From: Verrucomicrobiota bacterium
Lineage (GTDB): Bacteria; Verrucomicrobiota; Verrucomicrobiia; Opitutales; Opitutaceae
DNA length: 5,965 bases
NCBI GenBank assembly: GCA_023433275.1
Contig: JAEZDN010000027.1
Location: 1 to 5,965, forward strand
Direction of reading: 5' to 3'
Part shown: positions 1 to 5,897 of the stretch, in pieces
How positions within the stretch are numbered: the stretch's first letter is position 1
Layout: each line of letters opens with the position of its first letter
Program-made: the position numbers and the translations under genes
Notes under the pieces: model-generated
What the model saw: the letters and a program-made list of their open reading frames with translations, nothing else
Databases searched by the model: none
Told to the model about the DNA's origin: nothing

Positions 1-345
1 TCCTGTTTGGGGGCGGGCCGGGGCGGCGCCGCGCGCCCCTGCGCCCGGATTCGTCAACCCGGCGGCGCGTCACCATGCAAAAGTAACCTAATAGAGCACT
101 CGTGCATGGTGAGGGAGGGCGACGAAATGAACGAGTGGGTCGCTTCAGGGCGTGCCTTGCGGATGGGGAGCTCGGTGCCAATGACTGGCTTGGATTGTTC
201 GAAAATGGCGGGACCATGCCGACCCGATTCCGGGGGCCAGGATTCAGCGGGGGCGGGGGGCACGCACTCGATGGCATCGCCTCGGAACGGGGTGATGGCG
301 TGGTCGCTTGCGCTGCGGGGGTGGGCGCGCACAGTGGGATGCCAG
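1..345. other. Gene-free leader region left of the TIM-barrel gene
   Basis: I see no defensible gene in this stretch. The reading frame of the downstream gene stays open back to the window edge, but the translation before residue M at 346 has no family resemblance and looks like GC-driven read-through. Short frames entering from the left end at stops near 84-91, so the tail of an upstream gene cannot be excluded. Visible structure is limited. A GC hairpin has arms GGGGCG (20-25) and CGCCCC (34-39) and no following T-run. A 10-bp inverted repeat lies at 70-112. A lower-GC patch with several A/T runs covers about 77-100. The promoter of the 346 gene should lie here, but no convincing -35/-10 pair could be assigned. 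Confidence 0.5.
70..112. repeat. Perfect 10-bp inverted repeat with 23-bp spacer
   Basis: Arms TCACCATGCA (70-79) and TGCATGGTGA (103-112) are exact reverse complements. They flank an AT-rich 23-bp spacer (80-102). Arm centres are 33 bp apart, close to three helical turns, which would suit two protein-bound half-sites on one DNA face. It could also be the ends of a very small element or a chance match. It lies over 230 bp before the TIM-barrel start codon, so a direct operator role for that gene is not obvious. Confidence 0.4.
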
Positions 346-1143
346 ATGTCATACCAGCGGGTCATTTCCACCATGGGTTGTCCGGAATTGGATTTCGGCG
401 CGGCGGCCGCGCTGGCGCGGGCGCATGGATTGCCCGCGATCGAGCTCCGCGCGCTGGGAGGCAACCTGGATTTGCCCGCCTATTTTGCGGAGGTGTATCA
501 GACGCCGCATAATCTCACGGGGCTTCGGCCGACCGGCGAGGTGCGGGTGTCGACGTTTTGCACGTCATTCAAGGCGGTGGGCGCGTCGGCCGCGGAGCGG
601 GAGGCTTTTCTGAAACACGTGCCGTGGGCGGAGGCGCTCGAGGTGCCGTGGCTGCGGGTGTTCGACGGCGGACGCACGGGGGACGCGGCCGAGCTGGAGC
701 AGGCGGCCGGCACCGTGCGGTGGTGGCGGGAGTTGCGGGCGCGGCATGGTTGGAAGACGGACATCATGGTCGAGACCCATGACTCGCTGCTGACGGGAGC
801 GGCGGTGCGCCGGTTCCTTGACGCGGCGCCGGGCACGGCGATTCGTTGGGATTCCCACCACACGTGGAAGAAGGGCGCGGAAGATCCGCAGAAAACCTGG
901 GCCGCAATCCACGAGGCTGTGGTATCCATTGACGTGAAGGACAGTGTCAGCCGGCCCTCGGCGCATCATGCGTGGACTTACGTCCTTCCGGGCGAGGGCG
1001 AGTTTCCGATGGCGACGTTGCGGGAGGTTTTGCGGGAGGAATATGCCGGACCGCTGAGTTTGGAATGGGAGAAGTTGTGGCACCCGTATCTCGCGCCGCT
1101 GGATGAAGCGCTGACGGCGGCGGAGCGGAATCGGTGGTGGTGA
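346..1143 (+). CDS. Sugar isomerase/epimerase-like TIM-barrel protein
   Basis: This 265-residue protein resembles the xylose-isomerase-like TIM-barrel superfamily (AP_endonuc_2 fold: sugar-phosphate isomerases and epimerases, IolE/IolI-like). Supporting features are the opening VISTMGCPELDF, a first strand ending in AIELRALGG (31-39), VETHD (142-146) with a probable metal Glu143, IRWDSHH (166-172) with Asp169, and SLEWEKLWHP (238-247) with Glu240. These match the acidic metal ligands of the family. The third-from-last strand reads SIDVKDS (194-200), where relatives usually have a His before VKD; here it is Asp196. There is no signal peptide, so it is probably cytoplasmic. ATG 346 was chosen because family similarity begins there; the frame is open further upstream, but that translation looks random. 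No clear Shine-Dalgarno precedes it (GTGGGA at best). Length is usual for the family. The exact substrate is unknown; it may epimerise or isomerise a sugar or sugar acid. Confidence 0.87.
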   Translation: MSYQRVISTMGCPELDFGAAAALARAHGLPAIELRALGGNLDLPAYFAEVYQTPHNLTGLRPTGEVRVSTFCTSFKAVGASAAEREAFLKHVPWAEALEVPWLRVFDGGRTGDAAELEQAAGTVRWWRELRARHGWKTDIMVETHDSLLTGAAVRRFLDAAPGTAIRWDSHHTWKKGAEDPQKTWAAIHEAVVSIDVKDSVSRPSAHHAWTYVLPGEGEFPMATLREVLREEYAGPLSLEWEKLWHPYLAPLDEALTAAERNRWW

Positions 1144-1230
1144 GGGGCGGCCGGTGCATGCGTCCTGTGTTTTGAGACTGCTGACGAACCGAACGGCGTT
1201 TGAGCCCGTGAGCCGTGTCCCGCATGGGAA

Positions 1231-1244
1231 GTAGTTTAAACTAC
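1231..1244. promoter_or_regulatory. AT-rich perfect palindrome, operator-like (orphan copy)
   Basis: GTAGTTTAAACTAC is a perfect 14-bp palindrome in otherwise GC-rich DNA. Its core AAGTAGTTTAA (1229-1239) recurs exactly at 5899-5909, in the dyad just before the polysaccharide-lyase operon, where a 3-bp TAG insertion separates it from ACTAC. The recurrence makes a shared regulator-binding site plausible. This copy lies downstream of both flanking genes, so it has no obvious target. On the minus strand it is followed within a few bases by CCCATG (ATG at 1225), as if it once preceded a gene. Confidence 0.45.
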
Positions 1245-1329
1245 CGCAATCGACATCCTTCGCTCCGCTCAGCCGGAACGATGCAGTAAGAATGCGATTC
1301 CGCAGTGTGCGCGGTCGAATGGTTCGGTT

Positions 1330-1403
1330 GTAGGGGGCGTGGCTCGTCCACGCCCTAGGTTCCCGCAGCGAGAAAAAGGGGCGCGGTCAAGCCGCGCCCT
1401 TAC
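1330..1403. repeat. REPIN-like pair of inverted hairpins
   Basis: Two GC-rich hairpins lie head to head. The first has arms GGGCGTGG (1335-1342) and CCACGCCC (1348-1355) with a 5-base loop and is led by GTAGG on the plus strand. The second has arms GGGCGCGG (1379-1386) and CCGCGCCC (1392-1399), extendable by a G-T and an A-T pair, and is led by GTAAGG on the minus strand. The GTA ends therefore face outward. Two REP palindromes in inverted orientation with a short spacer is the architecture called a REPIN in other bacteria, mobilised there by RAYT transposases. Membership here is inferred from form only. The pair may also help end transcription between the converging genes. Confidence 0.55.
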
Positions 1404-1536
1404 ATTCAACCGCATGATTCCGGCCCAGGATGGCGGTGGGGAAGATGGTTTGTAATCTTCGAAGTTAATTCTGATTCCATGCCCGCGCCCCATGGCTTTC
1501 GCCGACAGGATGACGTGCCGATATTGTCTTCGTTAC

Positions 1537-1556
1537 AGCCCCGGGAAACCGGCGCT
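1537..1556 (-). terminator. Weak hairpin after the esterase stop
   Basis: Arms AGCCCCGG (1537-1544) and CCGGCGCT (1549-1556) pair with one C-C mismatch around a 4-base loop, 15 bp beyond the esterase stop codon. No T-run follows on the minus strand, so intrinsic termination is doubtful. An alternative fold pairs CGGGA (1542-1546) with TCCCG (1556-1560). Confidence 0.25.
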
Positions 1557-1570
1557 CCCGTTGAATAATG

Positions 1571-2494
1571 CTATCGTGCGGCGGGCAGGAGGTTCAGGCG
1601 CTGCAGGAAGGCGAGCGAGCGGTCCGCGATGATCGCGCGATCCTCCTTGCGGTTGAGGTTGTGGGCGCCGCCAGGCAAGGTGACCAACTCGCGTTCGTTG
1701 CCGGTGGCGCGAAGCTTTTCGTCCAACGCAACGGCGTACTTGTAGGGCACGACGGGGTCGGCATCGCCGTGGAACATCAGCACCGGGGGCATGTGCGGGT
1801 CGAGATGCTGCATGGGGGAGAGATCATGACCGTGCCCGGCGAAGCGCTCGGCGCGCTGGCCGGTGACTTCGGAAGTGTCGGAGGCGGCGCTGAGAAGGAT
1901 GAGCGCGGCGGGTTTGTGCAGAGGAGTCTTTGCCGGATCGCTCCCCCAAGGGGTGGCGGTGATGGCGGTCCAGAGCGCAAGGTGTCCGCCGGCGGACGAG
2001 CCGCTGACGACCACGCGTTGCGGGTCGATGCCGAGTTCGGCGGCGTGGGTTTGCACCCAATGCAGCGCGGCGCGGGCGTCGGCCACGCATTGCGAGGCGT
2101 CGGTGCCATGGCGGTTTTTCACGCGGTAGTCGACGGCGATGCCGACGAGGCCGAGCTTGGCGGCGTTGCGGCCGTAGCCGGCGGACTGGAGCGGCGTGCC
2201 ATTGACGAATCCGCCGCCGAAGAAATGAATCCAGGCCGGACGACGGTTGGCCGCGTCCCAACCTGCGGGTTTGAACACGTGAAGGCGCATGGGTTCGGGC
2301 TCCACGTGTTGGTAGATGTGGGTCTCCGCGCCGGGCAGCGTGAGCGGGGTTTCGACGACGACGGGGCGTGCTGGCGTCGAGGCGGTCGCGGTGTTGGTGG
2401 GGGGAGGAGTGGCGTTTGAGGCGGCGTGGATGGGCGGGATCGCCTGCAAGCAGGCTCCTACAAGGAGAAATGTGGGGATGAGGTGGCGGAACAT
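1571..2494 (-). CDS. Exported alpha/beta-hydrolase esterase
   Basis: This 307-residue protein is an alpha/beta hydrolase of the hormone-sensitive-lipase/carboxylesterase type. The order of motifs is textbook. Oxyanion-hole HFFGGGF is at 90-96, the nucleophile elbow GSSAG at 165-169 with Ser167, HGDADPVVP at 242-250 with probable catalytic Asp246, and GGAHN at 275-279 with His278. It begins with an export signal (residues 1 to about 24, cleavage near IHA-AS) and a Thr/Ala/Pro-rich linker (about 26-50). VGAC (12-15) also resembles a lipobox, so a lipoprotein is an alternative. It starts only 10 bp after the stop of the alginate-lyase gene and has no Shine-Dalgarno, suggesting translation coupled to the upstream gene. 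In this context it probably removes acetyl or other esters from a polysaccharide or its fragments, although family members act on many esters. The signal-peptide coding region contains a REP-like palindrome. Confidence 0.92.
   Translation of the reverse strand: MFRHLIPTFLLVGACLQAIPPIHAASNATPPPTNTATASTPARPVVVETPLTLPGAETHIYQHVEPEPMRLHVFKPAGWDAANRRPAWIHFFGGGFVNGTPLQSAGYGRNAAKLGLVGIAVDYRVKNRHGTDASQCVADARAALHWVQTHAAELGIDPQRVVVSGSSAGGHLALWTAITATPWGSDPAKTPLHKPAALILLSAASDTSEVTGQRAERFAGHGHDLSPMQHLDPHMPPVLMFHGDADPVVPYKYAVALDEKLRATGNERELVTLPGGAHNLNRKEDRAIIADRSLAFLQRLNLLPAAR
2436..2465 (-). repeat. REP-like palindrome inside the esterase signal-peptide coding region
   Basis: Arms GCCTGC (2442-2447) and GCAGGC (2450-2455) flank AA. 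On the minus strand the element begins TTGTAGGAGCC, has a CTTG apex and ends GGCGATCCC. This layout (GTAGGAGC, stem, CTTG apex, GCGATC) strongly recalls the well-known Pseudomonas REP sequence. It encodes residues LVGACLQAIPP (11-21) of the esterase in frame. The same GTAGG lead and CTTG apex occur at 1378-1403 and 3705-3728. Confidence 0.6.
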
Positions 2495-2504
2495 GAGGCG
2501 GGAG

Positions 2505-3635
2505 CTAGTTGCTTTGGGCGTCGGCTTCGGCGAGGAGGCGATTCATGAAGCCGGGTTTCAGTTTCTCGTTCTGGCGGTGTGGCCAGGTTTCGGGGGCGGT
2601 GTTGTAGGGACGGAGAAAATCCACCGCGCGGCGCAAACTGGCGCCATTGGGCGCGGTGTAGTGCCAAAGATCGAGGCCCAAGCCTTCGGCGTGGCGGGCG
2701 ACGAGTGCGAGCGCCTCGAGGTTGAAATGGCTGTAGCCGAGGCCGTCGACGCGACGGATTTCCTCGGGCTGGCTGCCGTCGGGTTGGATTTGGTGCGTGA
2801 GCAGCGTCCGGGTCTCCTCGCACAGGGCGCGGGCGAGATCGTCGCGGCCGACGTAGCGGGCCAGGGGAATGGCCTGGGCAAAGTACCAGGAGCCGTGGTT
2901 GTTTTTCGCCGCGCGTTCCTCCAGCGCGAGCGGGGCCGTGGTGAACCAGTGCACGAAATCCGCGAACCAGGCGCGGATCGTCGTCTTTTCGTGCTCGCGC
3001 AGCGCGGGTGAATCGTCGAGCAGGCGAAGCGCGTCGACGACCTGGGCGAAACCGCGCGAGTCCAGCAGGCCGGCGGGGTTGCCGCGGTTGCCGTTGTGGC
3101 CGAGGCGGACCTGGGCGTATTCCAAGTGCGGATTCATGCGCGTGGCGGGTGTCACGAACCACGCGCGCAACCAGTCGCCGGCGCGGCGCGCGGCGGCTTC
3201 GTTGCGATGGACGTGCCAAGCGGCGGCGAGTTGCTCGACAGTGTCGCAGAATTCGCCGATGCGGTGGCGGTCGCCGCGGGCGACTTGTTCGAGGTTGTGC
3301 TGGCCGTCGCGTTGGACGAATGGCAGGCCGTCGGGCTTCGCGGGATTCGGCCACCAATAGCGGGCGTAGCTCACGTAATCGTGTGGGTCGCCACCGGGCA
3401 GGGATTCGCCGTCGACCACGGTCGTGATCGGCGCGGCCAGCGCGACCGGGGCTCGCGCGGCGAGGGCGTGGAGTTCGTCGGCGTTGCGTTGCCAGGCGTC
3501 CAAGGCGAGGGCCGGGCTGCACAGGAGAACGCCGATCAAGAGGAGTAGTGAACGGCGCGGAGATTGGCGCGGGGCGGAGAGCGCGGATCCGGGTTTGTTC
3601 TCAGATTTGGGATCGATTGGGTCGTGCGGGTTCAT
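2505..3635 (-). CDS. Secreted alginate-lyase-family polysaccharide lyase
   Basis: This 376-residue protein belongs to the alginate_lyase (alpha/alpha toroid) superfamily that includes CAZy PL5 and PL38. Evidence includes HDYVSYARYWWPNP (85-98) followed by DGLPFVQRDGQ, the catalytic-groove signature KNNHGSWY (244-251) with Asn246 and His247, and DGSQPEEIRR (286-295) leading into YSHFNLEAL (301-309). These pieces fit PL38-like proteins somewhat better than classical PL5. Family members cleave polymannuronate/alginate or glucuronan by beta-elimination. A hydrophobic stretch (about 29-45, ending PALAL) after RR is the signal peptide; its n-region is unusually long (about 28 residues). ATG 3635 is the only reasonable start. 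The frame is open far upstream, but that translation runs through repeats and then inside the heparinase-like gene. It sits between the heparinase-like gene and the esterase gene, in the same orientation. No Shine-Dalgarno is seen; a repeat abuts the start codon. Confidence 0.9.
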   Translation of the reverse strand: MNPHDPIDPKSENKPGSALSAPRQSPRRSLLLLIGVLLCSPALALDAWQRNADELHALAARAPVALAAPITTVVDGESLPGGDPHDYVSYARYWWPNPAKPDGLPFVQRDGQHNLEQVARGDRHRIGEFCDTVEQLAAAWHVHRNEAAARRAGDWLRAWFVTPATRMNPHLEYAQVRLGHNGNRGNPAGLLDSRGFAQVVDALRLLDDSPALREHEKTTIRAWFADFVHWFTTAPLALEERAAKNNHGSWYFAQAIPLARYVGRDDLARALCEETRTLLTHQIQPDGSQPEEIRRVDGLGYSHFNLEALALVARHAEGLGLDLWHYTAPNGASLRRAVDFLRPYNTAPETWPHRQNEKLKPGFMNRLLAEADAQSN

Positions 3636-3637
3636 AA

Positions 3638-3675
3638 CACACCCCGCCCGTTGGGCACCCCTCTTGATCGAGGGG
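3638..3675. repeat. Two adjacent hairpins in the alginate-lyase leader
   Basis: CCCCTC (3658-3663) pairs with GAGGGG (3670-3675) over a 6-base loop. GCCC (3646-3649) pairs with GGGC (3653-3656) over 3 bases. The outer edge CACACCCC (3638-3645) ends only a few bases from the start codon of the alginate-lyase gene. The combination of ACACACCCC, GCACCCCTC and GAGGGG resembles a dispersed intergenic repeat I associate with Verrucomicrobiota and Planctomycetota genomes. That association is from memory and unverified. Confidence 0.45.
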
Positions 3676-3704
3676 ATGTCGGCAGAGTAGGGAGAGGCCG
3701 AGGA

Positions 3705-3728
3705 GGGCGCACCAAGGTGCGCCCCTAC
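3705..3728 (-). repeat. REP-like hairpin between the two lyase genes
   Basis: GGGCGCAC (3705-3712) and GTGCGCCC (3717-3724) form an 8-bp stem with a 4-base loop. On the minus strand the unit reads GTAGGGGCGCAC, then a CTTG apex, then GTGCGCCC. It matches the design of the units at 1378-1403 and 2436-2465. It lies about 30 bp after the heparinase-like stop codon and could attenuate read-through or stabilise the upstream mRNA segment. No T-run follows it on the minus strand, so it is not a standard terminator. Confidence 0.55.
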
Positions 3729-3759
3729 AGGAAAATTGGAGTTGTTCACGGGTGGGGTG

Positions 3760-5886
3760 TCAGCGGAGTTCGATGCTGTCATGGGTGAGCGTGAGGGTGT
3801 CGGTGCGGCCGTCGGGGCGGACGATGACGAGGGCGCCGAGCTGCCAGTCGGCTTTAATGTCGGCGGGGGTGGTGCCGGCGCGTTCGGGCCAGAGGACGGT
3901 CCAGATCGTGTAGCCCGTCGAAGGATCGGAGCTCTCGAGGGTGAGGTGTTGTTGGTTGTGCCATTTGCCGGTGAGGTAGCCGCCGGTGATCTCGCCGGAG
4001 GCGTATTTGGGGTCGACGGGCACGGGGAACTGATCGGTGACCGCGCCCTTCCAAGCGATGCCGGGCGCAATGAACTGCGCGGTGAGCGCGGCCTTCTCGC
4101 CGCGGATGAAGGCGCGGTTGGCGGCGGCGTCCCAAGCGAGGTTTCTCTCCGCGTGCAACAGCCAGGAAACTTTGCCTGGCGTGCCGAGTTCCACGCGGTC
4201 GCGAAGAACGACGTAGCGCGAGTCGATGAACACGAGATCGCGGATGACTTGGCGGACTTTGCCTTTGGGCTGGGTGGTCTGGTAGGCGGCGGTGGCGTCG
4301 CCGGAGGTACAGACGAAGCGATCGCCGACGGCGAAGCGGCGGATGCGACCGGTGGCGGCCTTGCTCTGCGCCTTTTGGCCGACGCCGTCGATGAGGAGTG
4401 CGTTCTTCGAGATCGTCTGGCGCGTCCAGTCGCGGTGGTGCGGGGAGTTGTGGAACTCGCGGTAGGCGGAGTTGATGGCGAGGCCCTCGCCATAGGCGTT
4501 CAGGATGAAGGCGTTTTGGTCGGCGTGGCTGTGGCTGAAGGAGCCGTAGGGCGATGATTTGAAGGTGACGTGGATGTCGTCCGCCGGGCGGCCGAGCGCG
4601 CTGTGCAGCGAGACCCAACCGACGTCGGCGAAGTGGCGGTGCGGGGGCAGCTCGCTGAGCGGGCGCGCGGGGGGCAGTGGTTTCGCGGAGGCGATGAAAT
4701 TGCGGACGAGAAATTCGGCGGAGGTGGGGTAGGTGCGGTTGAGGTCCTCCAGGCCCTTGTCGATCGGGCGCGGACGCCGGTCGGTGCAGAGTTCGGCGTA
4801 GGCGCGGAAGTGACCGTTCTGCTGCACGCGTGCGACGTGCTCCATGTAGTCGGCGATGGCGGGCTCGAGGTTGAAGCGACCGGCGTTGGAGGTGTCGCCG
4901 AAGGTCGTGTGGAGGTAGGGCTGGACGTTGTAGAGCGCGAAGAACGGGGAGTTGCGCCAGAAAGGTGAGGCGTAGGCCGCCGGGTCGCCGATGGCGAGGA
5001 GCGCGTCCTGGAAGGCGGCGTGTTCGAAGGTGCCGCGCCAGTAGGCGCTGCCCTCGGCCCAGCCGCCGTCGTCGCCGCCCCACGGGCTGAACTGGTCGCG
5101 GTAAAATCTGTACGCGTAGGCCCACCAGTCGCGCGCCTCGGGCAGGTCGTCCCAGAGTGCAAGCGCTGTGAGTCCGGTCATCGGCATGAAGCGCACGGGG
5201 TGCGAGGAGAGGTCGGCGGCGATGGAGTTGCGCTCGATTTTCGAGATGTTGCCCTCGTGCTCGATCCACGCGACGGAGCGGTTGCCGCGCTCCTTGAAGT
5301 GGGCGAGCACGGCGGTCTTCTCGGCGGGCGTGAGGTGCGCGCGGAGCTGGTCGTACACGAGCGGCATTTTCCGCCAGAGGCGGAAGTGGGCCTCGTCGTT
5401 GTAATAGATGTCGGTCGCGCCGATGACGTCGCCGGACCGCCAGTCGGGTGCGAAATGCCAGGTGGTTGAGCGGAGGAGGAAGTCCTTGGCCTTGGCCAGG
5501 TATTTTTCCTCGCCGGTGACGATCCAGCAGAGCGTGGCGGCCTCGGCGACGGCCGAGATGACGCCGCACGTGTCCTGCACGGCGCGCCATTTGTCGGCCT
5601 TGGCGGAATCGCGTTTCGAGGGGGCGGGATCGCCGTAGGTGACGGGTTCGGCGGGGAAAGGGAGCGCGAGGTAGTGACGGTCGAGATCGGCCCGGAGTTT
5701 GGCGAAGGCCCTCGCGCCGTCGCCGGCGGTGCAGTACGCGCGGAAGGCGTCGTGACGCCCGGCGAGGATGTTGGTGCGCGGGGCGAAAGCCGGCACGAGG
5801 GAATCGAATTCCGACGCGAAGGCGAAGGTGGACCCGGGCAGGAGGGTCGTGACGAGGCAAAGCAGGCCTGGAAGGGAGCGGAACAT
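3760..5886 (-). CDS. Secreted heparinase II/III-type polysaccharide lyase (DUF4962-like)
   Basis: This 708-residue protein has the layout of DUF4962/heparinase II-III lyases (as in PL21, and PL39 alginate lyases). Residues 1-24 form a signal peptide with cleavage near AFA-SE. An N-terminal alpha/alpha toroid follows (about 30-400), with SSHPVRFM (227-234, His229) and GGWAEGSAYWRG (274-285, Tyr282), the expected His/Tyr catalytic pair. The C-terminal beta-sandwich region starts near 417 and contains SFSHSHADQNAF (449-460), with His452 and His454 in the positions of the catalytic and zinc-site histidines of heparinase II. SPHHRDWTRQT (481-491) and KNALLIDG (494-501) follow. Residue assignments are by motif analogy. 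Lyases of this type cleave uronic-acid-containing chains by beta-elimination, probably in the periplasm or at the cell surface. The adjacent alginate-lyase gene makes a polyuronate substrate likely, while a heparin-like one remains possible. It is the first gene of the operon. ATG 5886 directly precedes the signal peptide, has no Shine-Dalgarno, and lies 11 bp from a palindromic site. Confidence 0.92.
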   Translation of the reverse strand: MFRSLPGLLCLVTTLLPGSTFAFASEFDSLVPAFAPRTNILAGRHDAFRAYCTAGDGARAFAKLRADLDRHYLALPFPAEPVTYGDPAPSKRDSAKADKWRAVQDTCGVISAVAEAATLCWIVTGEEKYLAKAKDFLLRSTTWHFAPDWRSGDVIGATDIYYNDEAHFRLWRKMPLVYDQLRAHLTPAEKTAVLAHFKERGNRSVAWIEHEGNISKIERNSIAADLSSHPVRFMPMTGLTALALWDDLPEARDWWAYAYRFYRDQFSPWGGDDGGWAEGSAYWRGTFEHAAFQDALLAIGDPAAYASPFWRNSPFFALYNVQPYLHTTFGDTSNAGRFNLEPAIADYMEHVARVQQNGHFRAYAELCTDRRPRPIDKGLEDLNRTYPTSAEFLVRNFIASAKPLPPARPLSELPPHRHFADVGWVSLHSALGRPADDIHVTFKSSPYGSFSHSHADQNAFILNAYGEGLAINSAYREFHNSPHHRDWTRQTISKNALLIDGVGQKAQSKAATGRIRRFAVGDRFVCTSGDATAAYQTTQPKGKVRQVIRDLVFIDSRYVVLRDRVELGTPGKVSWLLHAERNLAWDAAANRAFIRGEKAALTAQFIAPGIAWKGAVTDQFPVPVDPKYASGEITGGYLTGKWHNQQHLTLESSDPSTGYTIWTVLWPERAGTTPADIKADWQLGALVIVRPDGRTDTLTLTHDSIELR

Positions 5887-5897
5887 GGGATCGGACG

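Larger units (their letters stand above)
1144..1570. other. Convergent intergenic region
   Basis: This 427-bp gap separates the 3' ends of the TIM-barrel gene (+) and the esterase gene (-), and I see no gene in it. It holds an AT-rich palindrome (1231-1244), a REPIN-like hairpin pair (1330-1403) and a hairpin beside the esterase stop (1537-1556). Open frames here on the minus strand (to 1225 and to 1493) run through hairpins or into the neighbouring gene and resemble no family. No intrinsic terminator with a T-run is visible for either gene, so the palindromes may serve as bidirectional 3' structures. Confidence 0.6.

Noticed and set aside
7..345. N-terminal extension of the TIM-barrel protein
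   Set aside because: The barrel's first strand begins right after residue M at 346, and the upstream translation is unlike any known domain.
54..464. 136-codon minus-strand frame at the left of the window
   Set aside because: It overlaps the 5' end of the confident TIM-barrel gene and has no recognisable motif; kept only as an open question for the 113-345 block.
1269..1493. 74-codon minus-strand frame in the convergent gap
   Set aside because: It runs straight through both REP-like hairpins and has no homology cues.
1568..2419. Long plus-strand open frame opposite the esterase
   Set aside because: Gly/Ala/Val-rich antisense shadow of a gene with an intact catalytic triad; no family resemblance.
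1330..3728. Regularly spaced hairpins considered as a CRISPR-like array
   Set aside because: The units are few, unevenly spaced, differ in stem sequence and lack direct repeats with spacers.
3636..4493. Upstream extension of the alginate-lyase frame
   Set aside because: The extra residues are Ser/Pro/Thr-rich shadow sequence inside the heparinase gene and repeat-encoded residues; the signal peptide lies just after ATG 3635.
3736..4557. 273-codon plus-strand frame opposite the heparinase-type gene
   Set aside because: Composition is dominated by Gly, Ala, Val and Asp as expected for the antisense of GC-rich coding DNA.
3854..5860. Very long arginine-rich open frame on the minus strand inside the heparinase-type gene
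   Set aside because: It is an alternate frame of a clearly recognisable lyase; the Arg/Pro-rich composition is typical of GC-rich shadow frames.
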